Assembly (NCBI GenBank): GCA_030762895.1
Contig: CM061069.1
Location: forward strand, 5,205,178-5,269,177
Origin: Sophora flavescens
Taxonomy: Eukaryota > Streptophyta > Magnoliopsida > Fabales > Fabaceae
Direction of reading: 5' to 3'
DNA: 64,000 nucleotides
This document shows positions 1 to 10,458 of this stretch, piece after piece. Below the pieces are notes generated by a model. It was given only the letters and a program-made list of their open reading frames with translations. It was not told the DNA's origin and made no database searches. Position 1 is the stretch's first letter, and each line of letters begins with the position of its first letter. The position numbers were made by a program, and so were the translations under genes.

Positions 1-142
1 CTTCTCCTTCAACCCCGAATCCCACACCCTAATGATCCGCTGCCTCCTCCAGATTTCAATATTTTATAACTGGTTTGGCTTTCCCTTTCTTCTTCTTCTT
101 CTTCTTGTTGTTGTTTTCCTTTGGAGCAGTGACAGAACAGCG

Positions 143-322
143 ATGGGGAATGAGAATGGGAGAGAAGACGGTAATGGTGGTAGTAGTAGTAATCATTCAG
201 AAGAAGATGAACAAGGTTCTGTTGCTCTGGTACCCGATGATAACGGGGCTCCTGAATTGATGGGTCACTCTCCTCCGGCCAGTCCTAGAGCTACCCACTC
301 TCCATTCATCTTCACTCCTCAA
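143..322 (+). pseudogene. AKINbeta: AKINbeta (SnRK1 beta subunit) first coding exon, captured or orphaned
   Basis: The ATG at 143 opens a frame starting MGNENGREDG and containing APELMGHSPPASPR and SPFIFTPQ, the recognisable N-terminus of plant AKINbeta/GAL83-like regulatory subunits of SNF1-related kinase. The MG start is the family's N-myristoylation site. A splice donor GT follows directly at 323 after ..TPQ, where these genes normally have an intron. Bases 1-142 are pyrimidine-rich and resemble a 5' UTR with CTT/GTT runs. The downstream exons with the carbohydrate-binding module and the C-terminal kinase-association domain are not found in the next 3 kb, so this is an isolated exon of about 60 codons. 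In an intact gene it would help set SnRK1 substrate choice and location. Here it is most likely a captured fragment. Confidence 0.75.
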
Positions 323-1402
323 GTAACTCTTTCTTCCTTTTCTTCTCTCTATTTTCACTTCACTTTCTCTTCAAACCTTTTCTTCTTCTCTCTCTCCCTT
401 TCTCTGTGTAGTGTGTGTGTTAGTCGAGAGGAGTGCCTAAACTAAATCAATAATTAAAGTCATACAAACGAGCAATCCGCATAGGTTTCGATTCCATCCT
501 TTTATTTCTTTTTTTCTTTTTTGAGATATTCTGAGAGCACAAAAACAACTCCTCTCGCACGCTACGTGTTTGATGCAAGTCCTTCATCTCCATAATTAAG
601 TTTTAAACCTCTTGTTCATTTGTTTTGTGTTCTTTTCATCCCTGATTTCTGCCTTTTGCCTTTTTCGTAATTCGATTACTATCAAGTATGACTTACCTTT
701 TGCAATCAGCCCCTATGGCTGTATGATATCTCTATGGAATCCAATTGACTATTCCTGCAAGTGGGAAACAAGTAAAGTAGCTTTTGATATTCAAAATGCT
801 TTAAAAGTACTCTCTTCACAGCTTTCTAGATTCTTGTCCCAATCAAGAACTAAATGTCCTGCCCTTTGGCTAGTTAAGGCCAGCTGTGATGTTGTTTTTG
901 ATATTCAAAATGCTTTAAAAGTACTATCTTCACAAGTTCTGCTGTGAGCTTGCGGTTTGGCTAGTTAAGGCCAGCTGTGATGTTGTTTCATTGTTCAGTC
1001 GTTGGAGTTATTATTATTGCTCTGTTTTCATTTACTTGTAGATTAGTATATTTGTCTTTCAGTTCCCTTTTTCGGTGAGTCTTTCTTCTTGCTCTACTTA
1101 TGATTCGCTTTACTGCCAAGGGAACTGTCTTTTATTCTTTTGCTGAATCTGTAACTATTTCTACAGTAAACCGGAGATAGGAAAATATGATCAGGATTAG
1201 GAATGAATTTGAATGATTTTATTTAAGTGATTATTTTTTTAACCAAGGTTTTTATACCCCCCTCCTCCTCCTTTTCCCAACCTCTTTTCAATTGTCTGTT
1301 ACTTCTTCAGTTATAAATTCCATTTGCTTTCTTACTTTGGTAAATCATTTTACTGTTGCACAGTTGGATTATGTTTTATGGATAGTTATACCTTTGTTGC
1401 AG
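323..1402 (+). other. Intron-like spacer after the AKINbeta exon, with a local duplication
   Basis: No exon is recognised here. The stretch is T-rich like plant introns. Within 781-987 two motifs occur twice in tandem order: TTGATATTCAAAATGCTTTA (near 786 and 899) and GGCTAGTTAAGGCCAGCTGT (near 867 and 957). This indicates a duplication with a unit of roughly 90-115 bases. Confidence 0.6.
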
Positions 1403-2227
1403 GTCTGGTGATGTCACTGATAGGATCTTTATTCACAATGTTTGTTGTAAGTTACCTTCAGTTTATCTTTTTTTTCTCTCCTTGATGTACTGAACACAGC
1501 ATTCATTTAATTAAAATCAACCTTGGCTGCAGACCTTGATAGTTCCCTGTGCATGTTTCCTAAGCATTAGGAGGGGCAGAATCTCACGCTTTCAGGTATG
1601 ATGATTGATGATTGCCAGTTGACAATAATACTCGTCGAAAGTCAAACTTATTCACTTTCATTGTTCATATTTAGCTGCTTTGTACTGCTAATTATGAGAT
1701 ATGAACCCAAATTCATGATATACTTGCAAAGGCACTTTGATAGTTACCAATGCACCAAAAGGTTGTTATATGAAAAGATGATTTATCTGGGTGGTGATGT
1801 ACCATTTTATATAGCTAGTAGCATGCAAGTACAATCATGAGGGAACAGTTGAGACTGGATTTTCACCCTTGATAGCCTCAGCTTTATGGTATGCTCCCTT
1901 GAGTTCTTTTGTTAGCTTGTCTGCATGTAGCAAACGTAAAAATTACATCCTTACATGAGTGGTTGATTTACCTTGCAGATTATTGGTGAAATAACTATGG
2001 CTGGTGCAACATATAAATCTATGGAGTTTGTTGGATCAACTGTTGAAAGTTTAACTGTAAGTATGTTCAGCAAGATGTTATGCTATGATGTAACTCTCAC
2101 TTCCATCTCTGAATATGTATTTTGATTATAAATCTTGGCCAGCATTGGCTTTAATACTGTGTTCATTTCTTGTGCAGGGTAAGACATCTGTATCATACGA
2201 ACCAGTTTACGGTGACCAGCAAGCAAG
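1403..2227 (+). pseudogene. Chain of short exon-like segments from an unrecognised plant gene
   Basis: Four open segments are bounded by good AG/GT signals: 1403-1446, 1533-1595, 1979-2056 and 2178-2227. The first two read through in one frame as a hydrophobic, membrane-like segment (MSLIGSLFTMFV then TLIVPCACFLSI, followed by RRGR). The last two join in phase as GATYKSMEFVGSTVESLT then GKTSVSYEPVYGDQQAR. I do not recognise the protein or proteins. A coding-like stretch also occurs near 1826-1888 but its splice phases do not fit cleanly. The phase leaving 2227 does not match the ASF1 exon that follows, which argues that these are pieces of a different gene joined by capture rather than one working gene. 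Confidence 0.45.
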
Positions 2228-2280
2228 GTAGTAATAATTTTCTAATTCCTTCTTGTTTTCCCCCCTTCATGTGAGTACAG

Positions 2281-2568
2281 ATTTGGAATGGAAGCTAATT
2301 TACGTTGGATCTGCTGAGGATGAGACTTATGACCAATTATTAGAGAGTGTCCTTGTTGGTCCTGTCAACGTTGGAAACTATCGCTTTGTTTTACAGGCAA
2401 GCTTTAAGAATACTAATCTTTTTGACTTATGTGTAGCAATTGCTTATAGAATCTAACTTTTTTATACTGTTTTGATAACAGGAAGATCCACCGGATCCAT
2501 CAAAGATTCGTGAAGAAGATATTATTGGTGTCACAGTGCTTCTGTTGACCTGCTCTTATCTGGATTAA
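2281..2568 (+). pseudogene. ASF1: ASF1 histone chaperone fragment (two exons, truncated)
   Basis: Exon 2281-2396 encodes DLEWKLIYVGSAEDETYDQL and continues to VNVGNYRFVLQ. Exon 2482-2565 encodes EDPPDPSKIREEDIIGVTVL and ends CSYL. These match the core of plant anti-silencing factor 1, the H3-H4 chaperone. The N-terminal strand is missing, and after CSYL the frame meets D then TAA at 2566-2568, where intact proteins continue with GQEF and the second half of the fold. The intron between the exons starts with GC (2397) rather than GT and ends AG. The fragment therefore lacks about 40% or more of the roughly 155-residue core and is not expected to bind histones. Confidence 0.85.
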
Positions 2569-3009
2569 GATGCCATTTTTGTGAATCTCTTGTGAATGAG
2601 ATCGTTTGGAAGTAGGACTCTGAATTGTCTTTTGTGATATTAACTTGGATGCTAGTATTTCGGATAATTAGCAAGCATAGGTTTGACCGGCACGTTTTCT
2701 TCAGGACTTGTACTACTACCTGAATTGCAAATTTTGTACGTGTCCTGCTTTGATATTTTCTTGTAATGAATTATACTCAAGTCACTGATAAATTGTAGAC
2801 AACGATTTAATATCTTAAGATCGATTTAATACCCTTTAATCAATATACTTTTAGCTTATCGGAAAAAAAATATTGTATTTAAGCTTTTGTATGTAAATGT
2901 ATGGTTTGTTGAGTTTTGCTAAGTACAATGGGATGGATAAACTGTTTAATGTCTTAGTTTTGCTGAGTGCATGTGAGAAATATAGAAAAACAATGTAAAT
3001 AATTAAAAA
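2569..3009. other. AT-rich spacer between the ASF1 fragment and subterminal repeats
   Basis: I see no coding exon or clear repeat. The first part resembles a 3' flank (TTGTAATGAATT at about 2761). Confidence 0.5.
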
Positions 3010-3388
3010 AAAAAGGGAGAATAGGTAGCGTTTTCTTGAAAAAACGCCGCCTAAAGTTAAAAATAGATAGCGCTTTAGACAGCGCTTTCTCAAGGAAGCG
3101 CTACCTATTCCTACTTTCAGTAGCGCTTTCTTGAAAAAACGCTGCCTAAAGTGACAAATAGACAGCGCTTCCTTGAGAAAGCGCTGCCTAAAGTATGTAA
3201 TAGATTGTCTTATTACCAACTTTAGACAGCGCTTTCTCAAGGAAGCGCTACCTATTCCTACTTTCAGTAGCGCTTTTTTAAGCGCTATTGAATCTCTCCC
3301 ACCTTCAGTAGCGGGTGAATAGATAGCGCTTCGAAGCGCTACTAAAGGCCAAAAAAAAGCGCTACTGAAGCCCTTTTCTGTAGTAGTG
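3010..3388 (+). repeat. Subterminal repeats of the first CACTA element
   Basis: Motifs such as TAGCGCTTTCTTGAA, GACAGCGCTTTCTCAAGG and TAGCGCTTCGAAGCGCTA recur many times in both orientations, giving potential hairpins. They stop at the CACTA-like terminus at 3388. TAC (3389-3391) would be the right copy of a 3-bp target-site duplication, but the left copy cannot be seen. Confidence 0.75.
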
Positions 3389-4619
3389 TACTCTCGTGGT
3401 AATTGAATTTAAATTGAACCCTTTAAGTTTTGTGACAATTCGTGAACCCTCGAAGGACCGCTTCTAACTCTCTTGATTTAAGTCCTAAGTTTAATTCCTA
3501 TAGATCCAATACCTAAGTTCACCGCTAGGTTCCTCCTTAGAGTATCTATGACATGCAAATAAGTGCGCACCAGATTCACAAGTAATTCATGCAATAGGAA
3601 TTAAATCGAAAGCAAATTGAAATTGACAAAAAGTAAAACGTCAATTCATAACATAAAATAAATCTTGCGCATAGACCCAATCCCTAGAAACAAAAAAGAC
3701 TACTCAAGCATTGCCATGGTCATGGCAAGCTTGATTAACAAAAGCATAAAAGAAAATCTAAGAGAGAAGAAGAAATTGGAGAAGAAGAGAAATCCTAGTT
3801 TTTTTTGCCTAAGGTAGCAGCCCAAAAAGTTCCCTATTTTCGAGCCTAAGTGCTATATTTATAGATTAGGGTAACTTGCATCCCAAGCAATTACAAAATC
3901 AGATAAAATCAGCTTTTAAAATACTAGATATTGCGCGTCACGGCCGTGATGGCTGTCACGGCTAGACCGTGACGGATTCTGACTTGGGAAACTTGGCTCT
4001 GGTGGCTTGTCACGACCGTGATGGCCATCAAAGCCTGGCCGTGACAGGTTCTGACTTTTGTGTACTTTCCTTTTCAGCCTTGTTTGATCATGACCGTGAT
4101 GGCTGTCACGGTTAGGCCGTGATGGGCTCTGTTTGGCTCAGTTTTCTTACTTTTTCAAGCTCCATCTTCATGCAAGCTCCATCATGGTTGATCATGAGCA
4201 TTTTAATCTTCATATCCAAATCAATATCTCCAAATTAATTGCCAAATCTTATCATATCCTTTATTGTTGTGATAGGCAATTATTATCCAAATCCAAATTG
4301 ATTTGGATCCAATCTTTTATCTCAATGCCAATTGAATTATCTTTTAATCATAATAATTCAAATCCAAATTGATTTGGATTCAAATCCGTCATGTGGGCCC
4401 TTGCAATTTACTTGGCAATCTTCAATTTAATTTCAATCCTTCTTCTTTGTCCTCTCCTAAAAATAAGAATAAGAAAATATCAGAAAATTAATAAAAATCT
4501 AATTAAATGCACACATTGACTCTAAAATAACCAAAAAAGGAAAACAAAGTCTAATTTGGTCTAAATCAAGCATTTAAAAAAATTTAATTGATGAAATCCA
4601 CTCTAAAATAATAGATAAA
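3389..4619. other. AT-rich LTR-like sequence, family uncertain
   Basis: No gene is recognised. Phrases such as the run near 3410-3530 (short imperfectly repeated words around ..TAAGTCCTAAGTTTAATTCC) resemble LTR sequence of large gypsy elements. A TATA-like word read on the minus strand occurs near 3852-3866 (TATATTTATAGATTA). Matching LTR ends and a second copy were not found. Confidence 0.35.
3935..4125. repeat. Cluster of CACGGCCGTG-type palindromes
   Basis: Three similar blocks, at about 3937-3980, 4010-4052 and 4089-4125, contain CACGGCCGTGATGGC, CACGACCGTGATGGC or CATGACCGTGATGGC. Each is followed by a GACCGTGA or GGCCGTGA word in an imperfect repeat. The core CACG(G/A)CCGTG is a near-palindrome. 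It resembles, but is not identical to, the GCACGRYCGTGC words in the family G LTRs elsewhere in the window. Confidence 0.7.
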
Positions 4620-4667
4620 ATATCATAAGCCAGCAGATTATCAACAGGTGTCCAACCCTCTGTCCAT

Positions 4668-4723
4668 GTGAGCACTAAGGGCTCACGTGATCCTCCTCAT
4701 CAGCCTGAAAATGATGATGATGG

Positions 4724-4756
<33 letters not shown>

Positions 4757-6429
4757 CGACCCTGATAGGTGTGAGCTGTATGTTGATGGTCATCATGATT
4801 GCCGCTTAGTGGCATTGGGGAGGGAACATAATAACTTCGGTAATACCATACACCATCGTTTATTACCGGATGATCAGGTGAGGGTCGTTGTTGAGATTAT
4901 TCGAGATGCTGATGCTCGAGTCCCTGTGCCCACTGAGGAGGTTCAAACAGTGGGTCAGGCCCCTGGTAACTTCTTCCCCTAGCCAAGAAGACTGGCCAGC
5001 TTTCTTGTTTCATCTGAGGTATTCAGTTAGTTATGTTTTTCTATATTCATAGTTGAAATTATTTATTATTGTTTAAAGATAATGCTTTATTTTTATTTGT
5101 TTTAGGATGTTGGAAATGATATTCTGCCTAAAAGGTCGGATCCAGGAAGACCAGAGATGTCTGCTCCTGCTAAGGTATTCATTTGACCATTTAATTAATT
5201 ACGAATGAAATAACTTATCTGTGATTAATAATATATATCTTTGTTGTTTAGGGAATCGACAAAGGGGCACCTGGTGATGTTTTTAAACTTCTGGCTATAC
5301 AGGTTGTGACCATGGAGAATGACGCAACTTTGGTAAGGTTGGAACATGATGCCAGTCCAGGTGACGAACTGTATATCCCAAAGAAGGAACTTATGGATAT
5401 TGTACTCGATAAAGAAATGGCTAGTTCTGCACACTTATCGTTATGGTGCACGTAAGTACATTTTATTTATAAGTTAAGTAATTAAATTTTAAATACTATG
5501 ATAATTAACATGTTTTTTCAATATATTAGGTATCTGCATCGTATGTTATTTGATCAGGGTAACCTCACCCTTTATGGGTTCATTGACCCCATGTCCATTC
5601 ATGGTGATGTTCTCCTAGCATCAGAAGACCCGGTCACCACCATACGTGATATACTTGCTCGAGACGATCATCAATTCTACCTTGCACCTTATCTCAATAA
5701 GTAAGTACCAGTTATTTAATTATAACTATATACGACTTAGTCACTAATTGTTCTGCAAATACAGAAAGCATTGGTAACTGTTGATCTTGTACCCTAGGAT
5801 GAATGTCGTGGTCTTCTTCTGCTCAATGGGAAATAAGCCGGTGAATGAACTGAATATGATCATGGAAACGTAAGCATTAAAATACTTTATAATCAGTAAT
5901 GCAGTTGTTTTAATTATCTGAAATCTATTAGATATACTTTAATTAATGTTTATTTTGTCATGATAGTTCTATTAATGCAAACCACATGTTGCGTGGTGAA
6001 AAGCATCGGGCTATTAGATTGATTATTCCTAATGTAAGATATTTATTAGTTCAAACGCTTCAAATGCAGTGGGTATAATTATTGATTTCTATTTAATTCC
6101 TCATATTCTAATTGGGTTTCATTTGTACGTAGTGCCGTATACAACGTGGATCATGGGAATGTGGATACTATGTGATGAAGTGGATGGTCGAAATTATCTC
6201 CTCCAGGATCACTGAAAGATGGCACGAGGTAAATGTTAATTGGTAACAATTAGAAGTAATAGTTATAGATTCATTATATGTTTTATGTTAGTTTATTACT
6301 TAAAAGATATAATCTTTTGTCCAATTAAAGTTGCAGATATTCAACAATCCGACTCCATTATCTGATGCCGACATCAATAACATAAGAAGGTGTTGGGCAA
6401 CTTTCTTACTTGAAGTGTACCAACCATAG
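4668..6429 (+). pseudogene. CACTA-associated Ulp1-like (C48) cysteine protease gene, nearly complete, with stops
   Basis: Exons read as: up to 5018, 5106-5174, 5252-5451, 5530-5700, 5765-5869, 5967-6033, 6133-6228 and 6337-6429, all with GT-AG introns. The first exon carries an aspartate-rich tract encoded by a GAT repeat. The catalytic region is C-terminal: the histidine in KKHW (exon 5) and the glutamine and cysteine in IQRGSWECGYYVM (exon 7). The frame ends EVYQP-stop. Two nonsense codons break it: TAG at 4979-4981 (after GNFFP, where a Trp is usual) and TAA at 5774-5776 directly after KKHW. Both are G-to-A or C-to-T type changes. Such Ulp1-like genes ride in plant CACTA and Mutator elements. 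Whether the protease acts on SUMO-like modifiers is unknown. The true start is uncertain, since the region before the first ATG at 4668 is also open. Confidence 0.75.
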
Positions 6430-6736
6430 TTTGTATGTAGTTAGTTTAAAAACTTATCACGTACTAGCTATGGTGTACTTTTGACTGATATATATTTTGA
6501 TATGAAATCTATAATATATCATGTAGCTTTTTGGTTTCTAATTATCTTTGTTGTCTGAATGTAATTGAACATATGTATTGTTCGTAATAAATTCAGTATA
6601 TGTTAATTTAGTGTGTTTTTGTTGTACAAAAGTGATTGTGTTGAGAATATTTAGAATATGTTATACTGGTATTGATCTGGATTACTGAAACAGGGGAAAG
6701 GAATGATAGAAATGTAAAAAGAGTTAAAAATGAGAC

Positions 6737-7112
6737 TTTCGCATCGGTTATACAAAAACCGATGTGAAAAATTCACTTTTCACATGGGTTATTAAAAAAC
6801 CAATGTGGAAAGTGAACTTTCCACATCAGTTTTGGTTAAAACCGATGTGGAAAGTTCACTTTTCACATCAGTTATATTTAAAACCGATGTGGAAAGTGAT
6901 ATTTCCACATCGGTTTTGTGATAACCCATGTGAAAAATGAACTTTCCACATCGGTTATTTAGAAAACCACTGTTAAAAGTGTACTTTAGACATCGATTTT
7001 AAAAACGATGTGAAAAGTAACAATAAACAACATCGATCGTTTCAACATCAGTTTGAAATCCGATGTGAAAAGCCAAAAATAATCGATGTGGAATCCCTTT
7101 TCTGCACTAGTG
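6737..7112 (+). repeat. Subterminal inverted repeats of the second CACTA element
   Basis: About ten alternating copies of CACATCGGTTTT and AAAACCGATGTGG-like words, some degenerate, form short hairpins up to the terminus at 7112. The motif differs from those of the other CACTA elements in the window. Confidence 0.8.
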
Positions 7113-7582
7113 GTGTGATAACCAGGAGTACTAGGGAATAAAGCATGTTGGAAACATTCTTTAACTGGACTTCGTTTCTGATCTCCTAGGTTTCTTATGA
7201 GAATGACCTTCTAACTTTCTTGATAAATGTGAGAGAGAATGCTTCAGAGTCTTCTGCATGGGGGGACAGCTCCCAAAAGTTCTTTAAACTTGTGTTCCTC
7301 ATCGAAGAACCACAGACTAGTGTTAGAACTTAGTAGAGATAAGTTGAATCCTCAATGCAGGTAATCAACATCCTAGTCAGACAAACATGTTGACTTTTAC
7401 TCAACAGATAGGTGGTCTTCTAAGTGGGATGACAGGTGAGAATAAGAATTCTTATCATAATGATCTGCACACTAGGTAGACAGGTTAACAACCAATATGA
7501 AGGCTAATTAAATCATTAACAAATGTTTAGTTTTCATCAAAACTTAGGGCAAATGCACATTAGCCATTTTAGAGACTTAACA
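7113..7582 (-). repeat. 3' LTR fragment of copia element A
   Basis: Bases 7116-7427 match 20580-20890 with scattered substitutions and small indels. The LTR edge is at 7582 (..CTTAACA), next to the polypurine tract, so in element orientation the LTR begins TGTTAAG. The U5-side part is missing because of the CACTA junction at 7112. Confidence 0.85.
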
Positions 7583-7597
7583 ATCTCCCCCATTTTG
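7583..7597 (-). other. Polypurine tract of copia A
   Basis: On the minus strand this reads ATCAAAATGGGGGAGAT, directly before the LTR start. It primes plus-strand DNA synthesis in LTR retrotransposons. Confidence 0.75.
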
Positions 7598-8075
7598 ATG
7601 ATAACAAATATTCAGATGATTTAATGAATCTTAGAAAATATCAATAGATAAGATAACAAGATTCAGACATGTTGAAAATTTCTTATCCAAATAGTTTGTG
7701 CAGATAGGTGTACTTAGGTTCAATTTATCAGAACATAGTCCATTATCAGATCAAAATATCAGTTCAGATTGCATTTTTCATTTTAACATAGAGTTAATTG
7801 AACAACTTGAACAACAATTAAGATAAGTTATGCATCTTAGACAAGTTCTATTTTAATCATATTAATCTTTACTTTCTTCCTCTTTTGTCAACAACAAAAA
7901 GGAAACAACTATAATGCAGAGAAGCACAAAATAGTAAAGATAGAAGACAAAAGTTATATTTTATTCATCATAAGCAATGTACAAGGCAGATTTGAAAAAC
8001 AAAAACTACTGAGGCTGAATAGAAAGTAAAAAATAGATATTCGACTCTCTTTTCTAACAACAGCCTAGCATGCCT
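7598..8075 (-). other. 3' untranslated spacer of copia A
   Basis: No coding potential is recognised between the env-like ORF stop and the polypurine tract. Confidence 0.5.
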
Positions 8076-9934
8076 TTATTCATCCAGTTGTCTTCTAGTT
8101 TCTTCTAGTTGAGCTTGAAGCAGATTGAAGCGATGTATATCCATCAGCTGAGTAGTGGAGGCTTCTGTGGTCAAGCTAGTTGATACAGAAGACTGGTCTG
8201 AGTACCAGGGCAGGGCTAAACCTGGGGGTGCTTTGGGCACATAAAAGGGTGAAGAAATATGGATAAAGACACATTGATGAAGGTTTCTATAGTAAAATAA
8301 AGGAAGAAAAGACATAGCCAGTATCAGGAGATGAAAAGACAAAAGACAGTCTTTCTGATAAAGACAGACGGGTGACTTTGATCTGAGGAGGAGGGGAAGG
8401 GGTTTCTTAGCAAGAATAGTGGGAGGCAGGGTTAACAAAGAATCTATATAAAGAAAGAAAGAGGAGGAACCTGTGACTAACATAAAGAAATACCTAGAAA
8501 CAGAAGGAAACATTACAACAGAGGCATGATAGTGAGTTCCTTCTAGTGTTCTAATGAAGATGACTATAGGGGAATAAAAGAAAATCTCCCTACATGGGTT
8601 AAGAAGATGAAGTAGTAGTGAAGGAATGACATATAGATTTGAGAATCTTGCAGTTATTAGAGATTGCAAGTCTGACACAAAATGACTTGATGATATGCCA
8701 GATTGCTCCTCAGGAGTTGAATCCCTGTGAACTATTGTGTACTGACATATATCATACACTACATCATAAGATGATGTTTGGGTTTTGTGAGAGGAGATAG
8801 GTGAAGGTGGTGGAGACACATGGGAAAGAGGTTGAACAAACAAGGGAGGTGGAGATGAGACATGTAGGTTAAGAATACCTTGTTGGGAGGGAGAAGATGG
8901 TGCAGGGGAGGTAAATGGAAGAACCACTTGGTTTACTGACATCAACATCTTCTTCCTTGGTGGAGGACGATTGAGAGGGTCAATCTCAGGACAGACAACT
9001 GTATGTGTCCCAACAGACGGGTCTTCAGCAGTTGCAGCAGCAACTTCAACTTCTATAGCTTGAGCTTCTCCAGGCACTTCTACCCTTACAACAGTTGCCA
9101 CAACAGAAGGCACTAGGTATCCCGACCTTCTCTTTCTAGTAATAGGTCCTAGAAGGAGAGTCTTCTTATCCTTGGGCTTCTCCAAGGGACTTGTATTTTG
9201 CTCCCCCTAGCAGGTGCTTCCTCTTTACTAGGCGCAGACTCAGCTTGTCTTTCCTTAGTAAAGGTCTTCACAAGTCTTCTTCTCTTGCTTGGCTGAGCTG
9301 ACTCTGCTTCTGATGCCTCAGCATCCTTAGTCTTCCTCTTGGGAGACAACTTCTTCAGCTTGAACCTCAAAGGTTCAAATGTCTCTCCAGTCTCAGCAGA
9401 GACTGAGGGTTTCTCCAACACAGCCCTCTGGTCTTGTCTGACCACTTTTCCAGCAGGTTTCCATATCTTTTCTGAGATAGGGATCTTAGATTCATCAGTG
9501 GGACCACTGGTTCCTTCTTCTTTTGCTCAGTAGTAGGCTTCTTCTTCTTCTTGTCCTTCTTGTCTTCCGTTTCATCCTCAAGAGGAATACAATCTATATT
9601 CATCATAGATAGATTCTTTGTCTATGGGAAATGACATATTGAAGAACTATGCATATTTGTCCTTTTGATCAGGGACTCCAGGTAGATGAAAATCAACATC
9701 CCATAAGGGAAAGTCTGCATATTTGTCCTTTTGATCAGGGACTCTAGGTAGATGAAATTCAACTCATTGATGTCCACCTTGATCTTGTGAATCAAGTTGT
9801 ATAGGGCAAACATGTCCATCTTGGTCAGACTGTCCCTCGAGCCTTTCCTAGGCATCACATACTCCAGCAGCAGTTTGTGCATGAATCTGCACTTCAGCAC
9901 CATGCACACTGGTCTCAAGTTTTCTGGGTCTGGG
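8076..9934 (-). pseudogene. Env-like ORF of copia A, N-terminus lost
   Basis: The frame begins at the chromovirus junction (9934) with ..HPDPENLRPVCMVLKCRFM, followed by VMPRKGSRDSLTKMDMFALY, which aligns with the middle of the env-like ORF of element B (VMPRVGSRNHVSKIEKFSIY). It continues through lysine-rich sequence (KRRRL, DKKDKKKKK), a proline/serine-rich section (PPPLFVQP, SPPPSPISSH), and a C-terminal coiled-coil-like tail (LLQAQLEETRRQLDE) ending at 8076. Several frameshifts separate these pieces at about 9600, 9440 and 9180. The first roughly 150 codons are missing at the chromovirus boundary. The 'env' label is a family convention for this third ORF; an envelope role has not been shown. 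Confidence 0.7.
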
Positions 9935-10134
9935 TGTAACAGCCTGGTTTTAATTATGCTGTTCAACCGGTTAAAATATAATTAAATTATATTTTAAATT
10001 TGAGAGTTAGAAAGTATTTTTGATTAAAATAAAATCATATTCATAGTCTACATTATGGTAAAGGGTTACGGTAAAATTTTCGGTTGAAAATTCAGACAAA
10101 AGCCGGTTTGCGTTTTCACTGCCGGTACAAGTTT
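9935..10134 (+). repeat. Truncated 5' LTR of the chromovirus derivative
   Basis: It starts TGTAACAGCC and matches the first 200 bases of the LTR at 10506 with few differences. It stops at AGTTTA, a word also present at the internal breakpoint in the sister element (GGAGTTTATCAAAG), consistent with a microhomology deletion. Confidence 0.8.
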
Positions 10135-10458
10135 ATCAAAGATTATGATTTTGAATTAATGTACCATCCTGGGAAGGCCAATGTAGTAGCGGATGCTTTA
10201 AGCAGGAAATCCTTGGACGTGTCTGCGATGATGGTTAAGGAGTTAGAATTGCTTGAACAATTCAGGGATTTGAACTTAGGAATGGAATTGGTTGAGAATA
10301 AGATTTGCTTAAGTATGATCACTATTAGTAGTGATTTTATGAAAGATCTTAAATATAAACAAATTCCTTTGGTTAAGGTCGTGTGGGATGAAACTATTGG
10401 AGATGCTACTTGGGAACGCGAGGAGGATATGCAACAACAATATCCACATCTTTTCTAA
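10135..10458 (+). pseudogene. Fused RNase H end and chromodomain end of chromovirus pol
   Basis: The frame reads KDYDFELMYHPGKANVVADA, the C-terminal end of gypsy RNase H (the active-site-like VADALSRK is kept). At about 10355-10362 it jumps to QIPLVKVVWDE..PHLF-stop, the chromodomain end of the polyprotein. Compared with the sister element at 45998-57361, the integrase and everything between is deleted, with a short shared ACAAATT-like word at the join. The fusion remains open through to the stop at 10456-10458 but has no known activity. Confidence 0.8.

Larger units (their letters stand above)
1..3388 (+). mobile_element. CACTA-like transposon, right-hand part, carrying captured host-gene exons
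   Basis: The right end is read at 3388, where the sequence finishes in TTCTGTAGTAGTG, the reverse complement of CACTACTACAGAA, a typical CACTA terminus. Just inside lie about 380 bases of short repeats in both orientations around TAGCGCTTTC/GAAAGCGCTA, which look like CACTA subterminal transposase-binding repeats. Further inside are exon-like pieces of unrelated plant genes in one orientation (AKINbeta exon 1, an unassigned chain, ASF1). Gene-fragment capture is known for CACTA elements, for example Tgm-Express in soybean. The left end is outside the window, so that the whole stretch is one element is inference. No transposase is seen here. A plain genic region next to a short CACTA relic is the alternative. 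Confidence 0.5.
4620..7112 (+). mobile_element. Second CACTA transposon remnant with Ulp1-like gene
   Basis: The right end at 7112 reads TTCTGCACTAGTG, the reverse complement of CACTAGTGCAGAA. It is preceded by subterminal repeats of the ACATCGGTTTT type. The left end is not found: upstream of about 4620 there are no matching subterminal repeats and no CACTA start, so the element looks 5'-truncated or its boundary lies further left. It carries an Ulp1-like protease gene but no transposase. Its right flank runs directly into the copia LTR of element A (TGATAACCAGGAG), so it inserted into or recombined with that LTR. Confidence 0.7.

Noticed and set aside
2851..3240. Minus-strand frame with repeated FRQRFLKEAL-like peptides
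   Set aside because: It is a translation of CACTA subterminal repeats.
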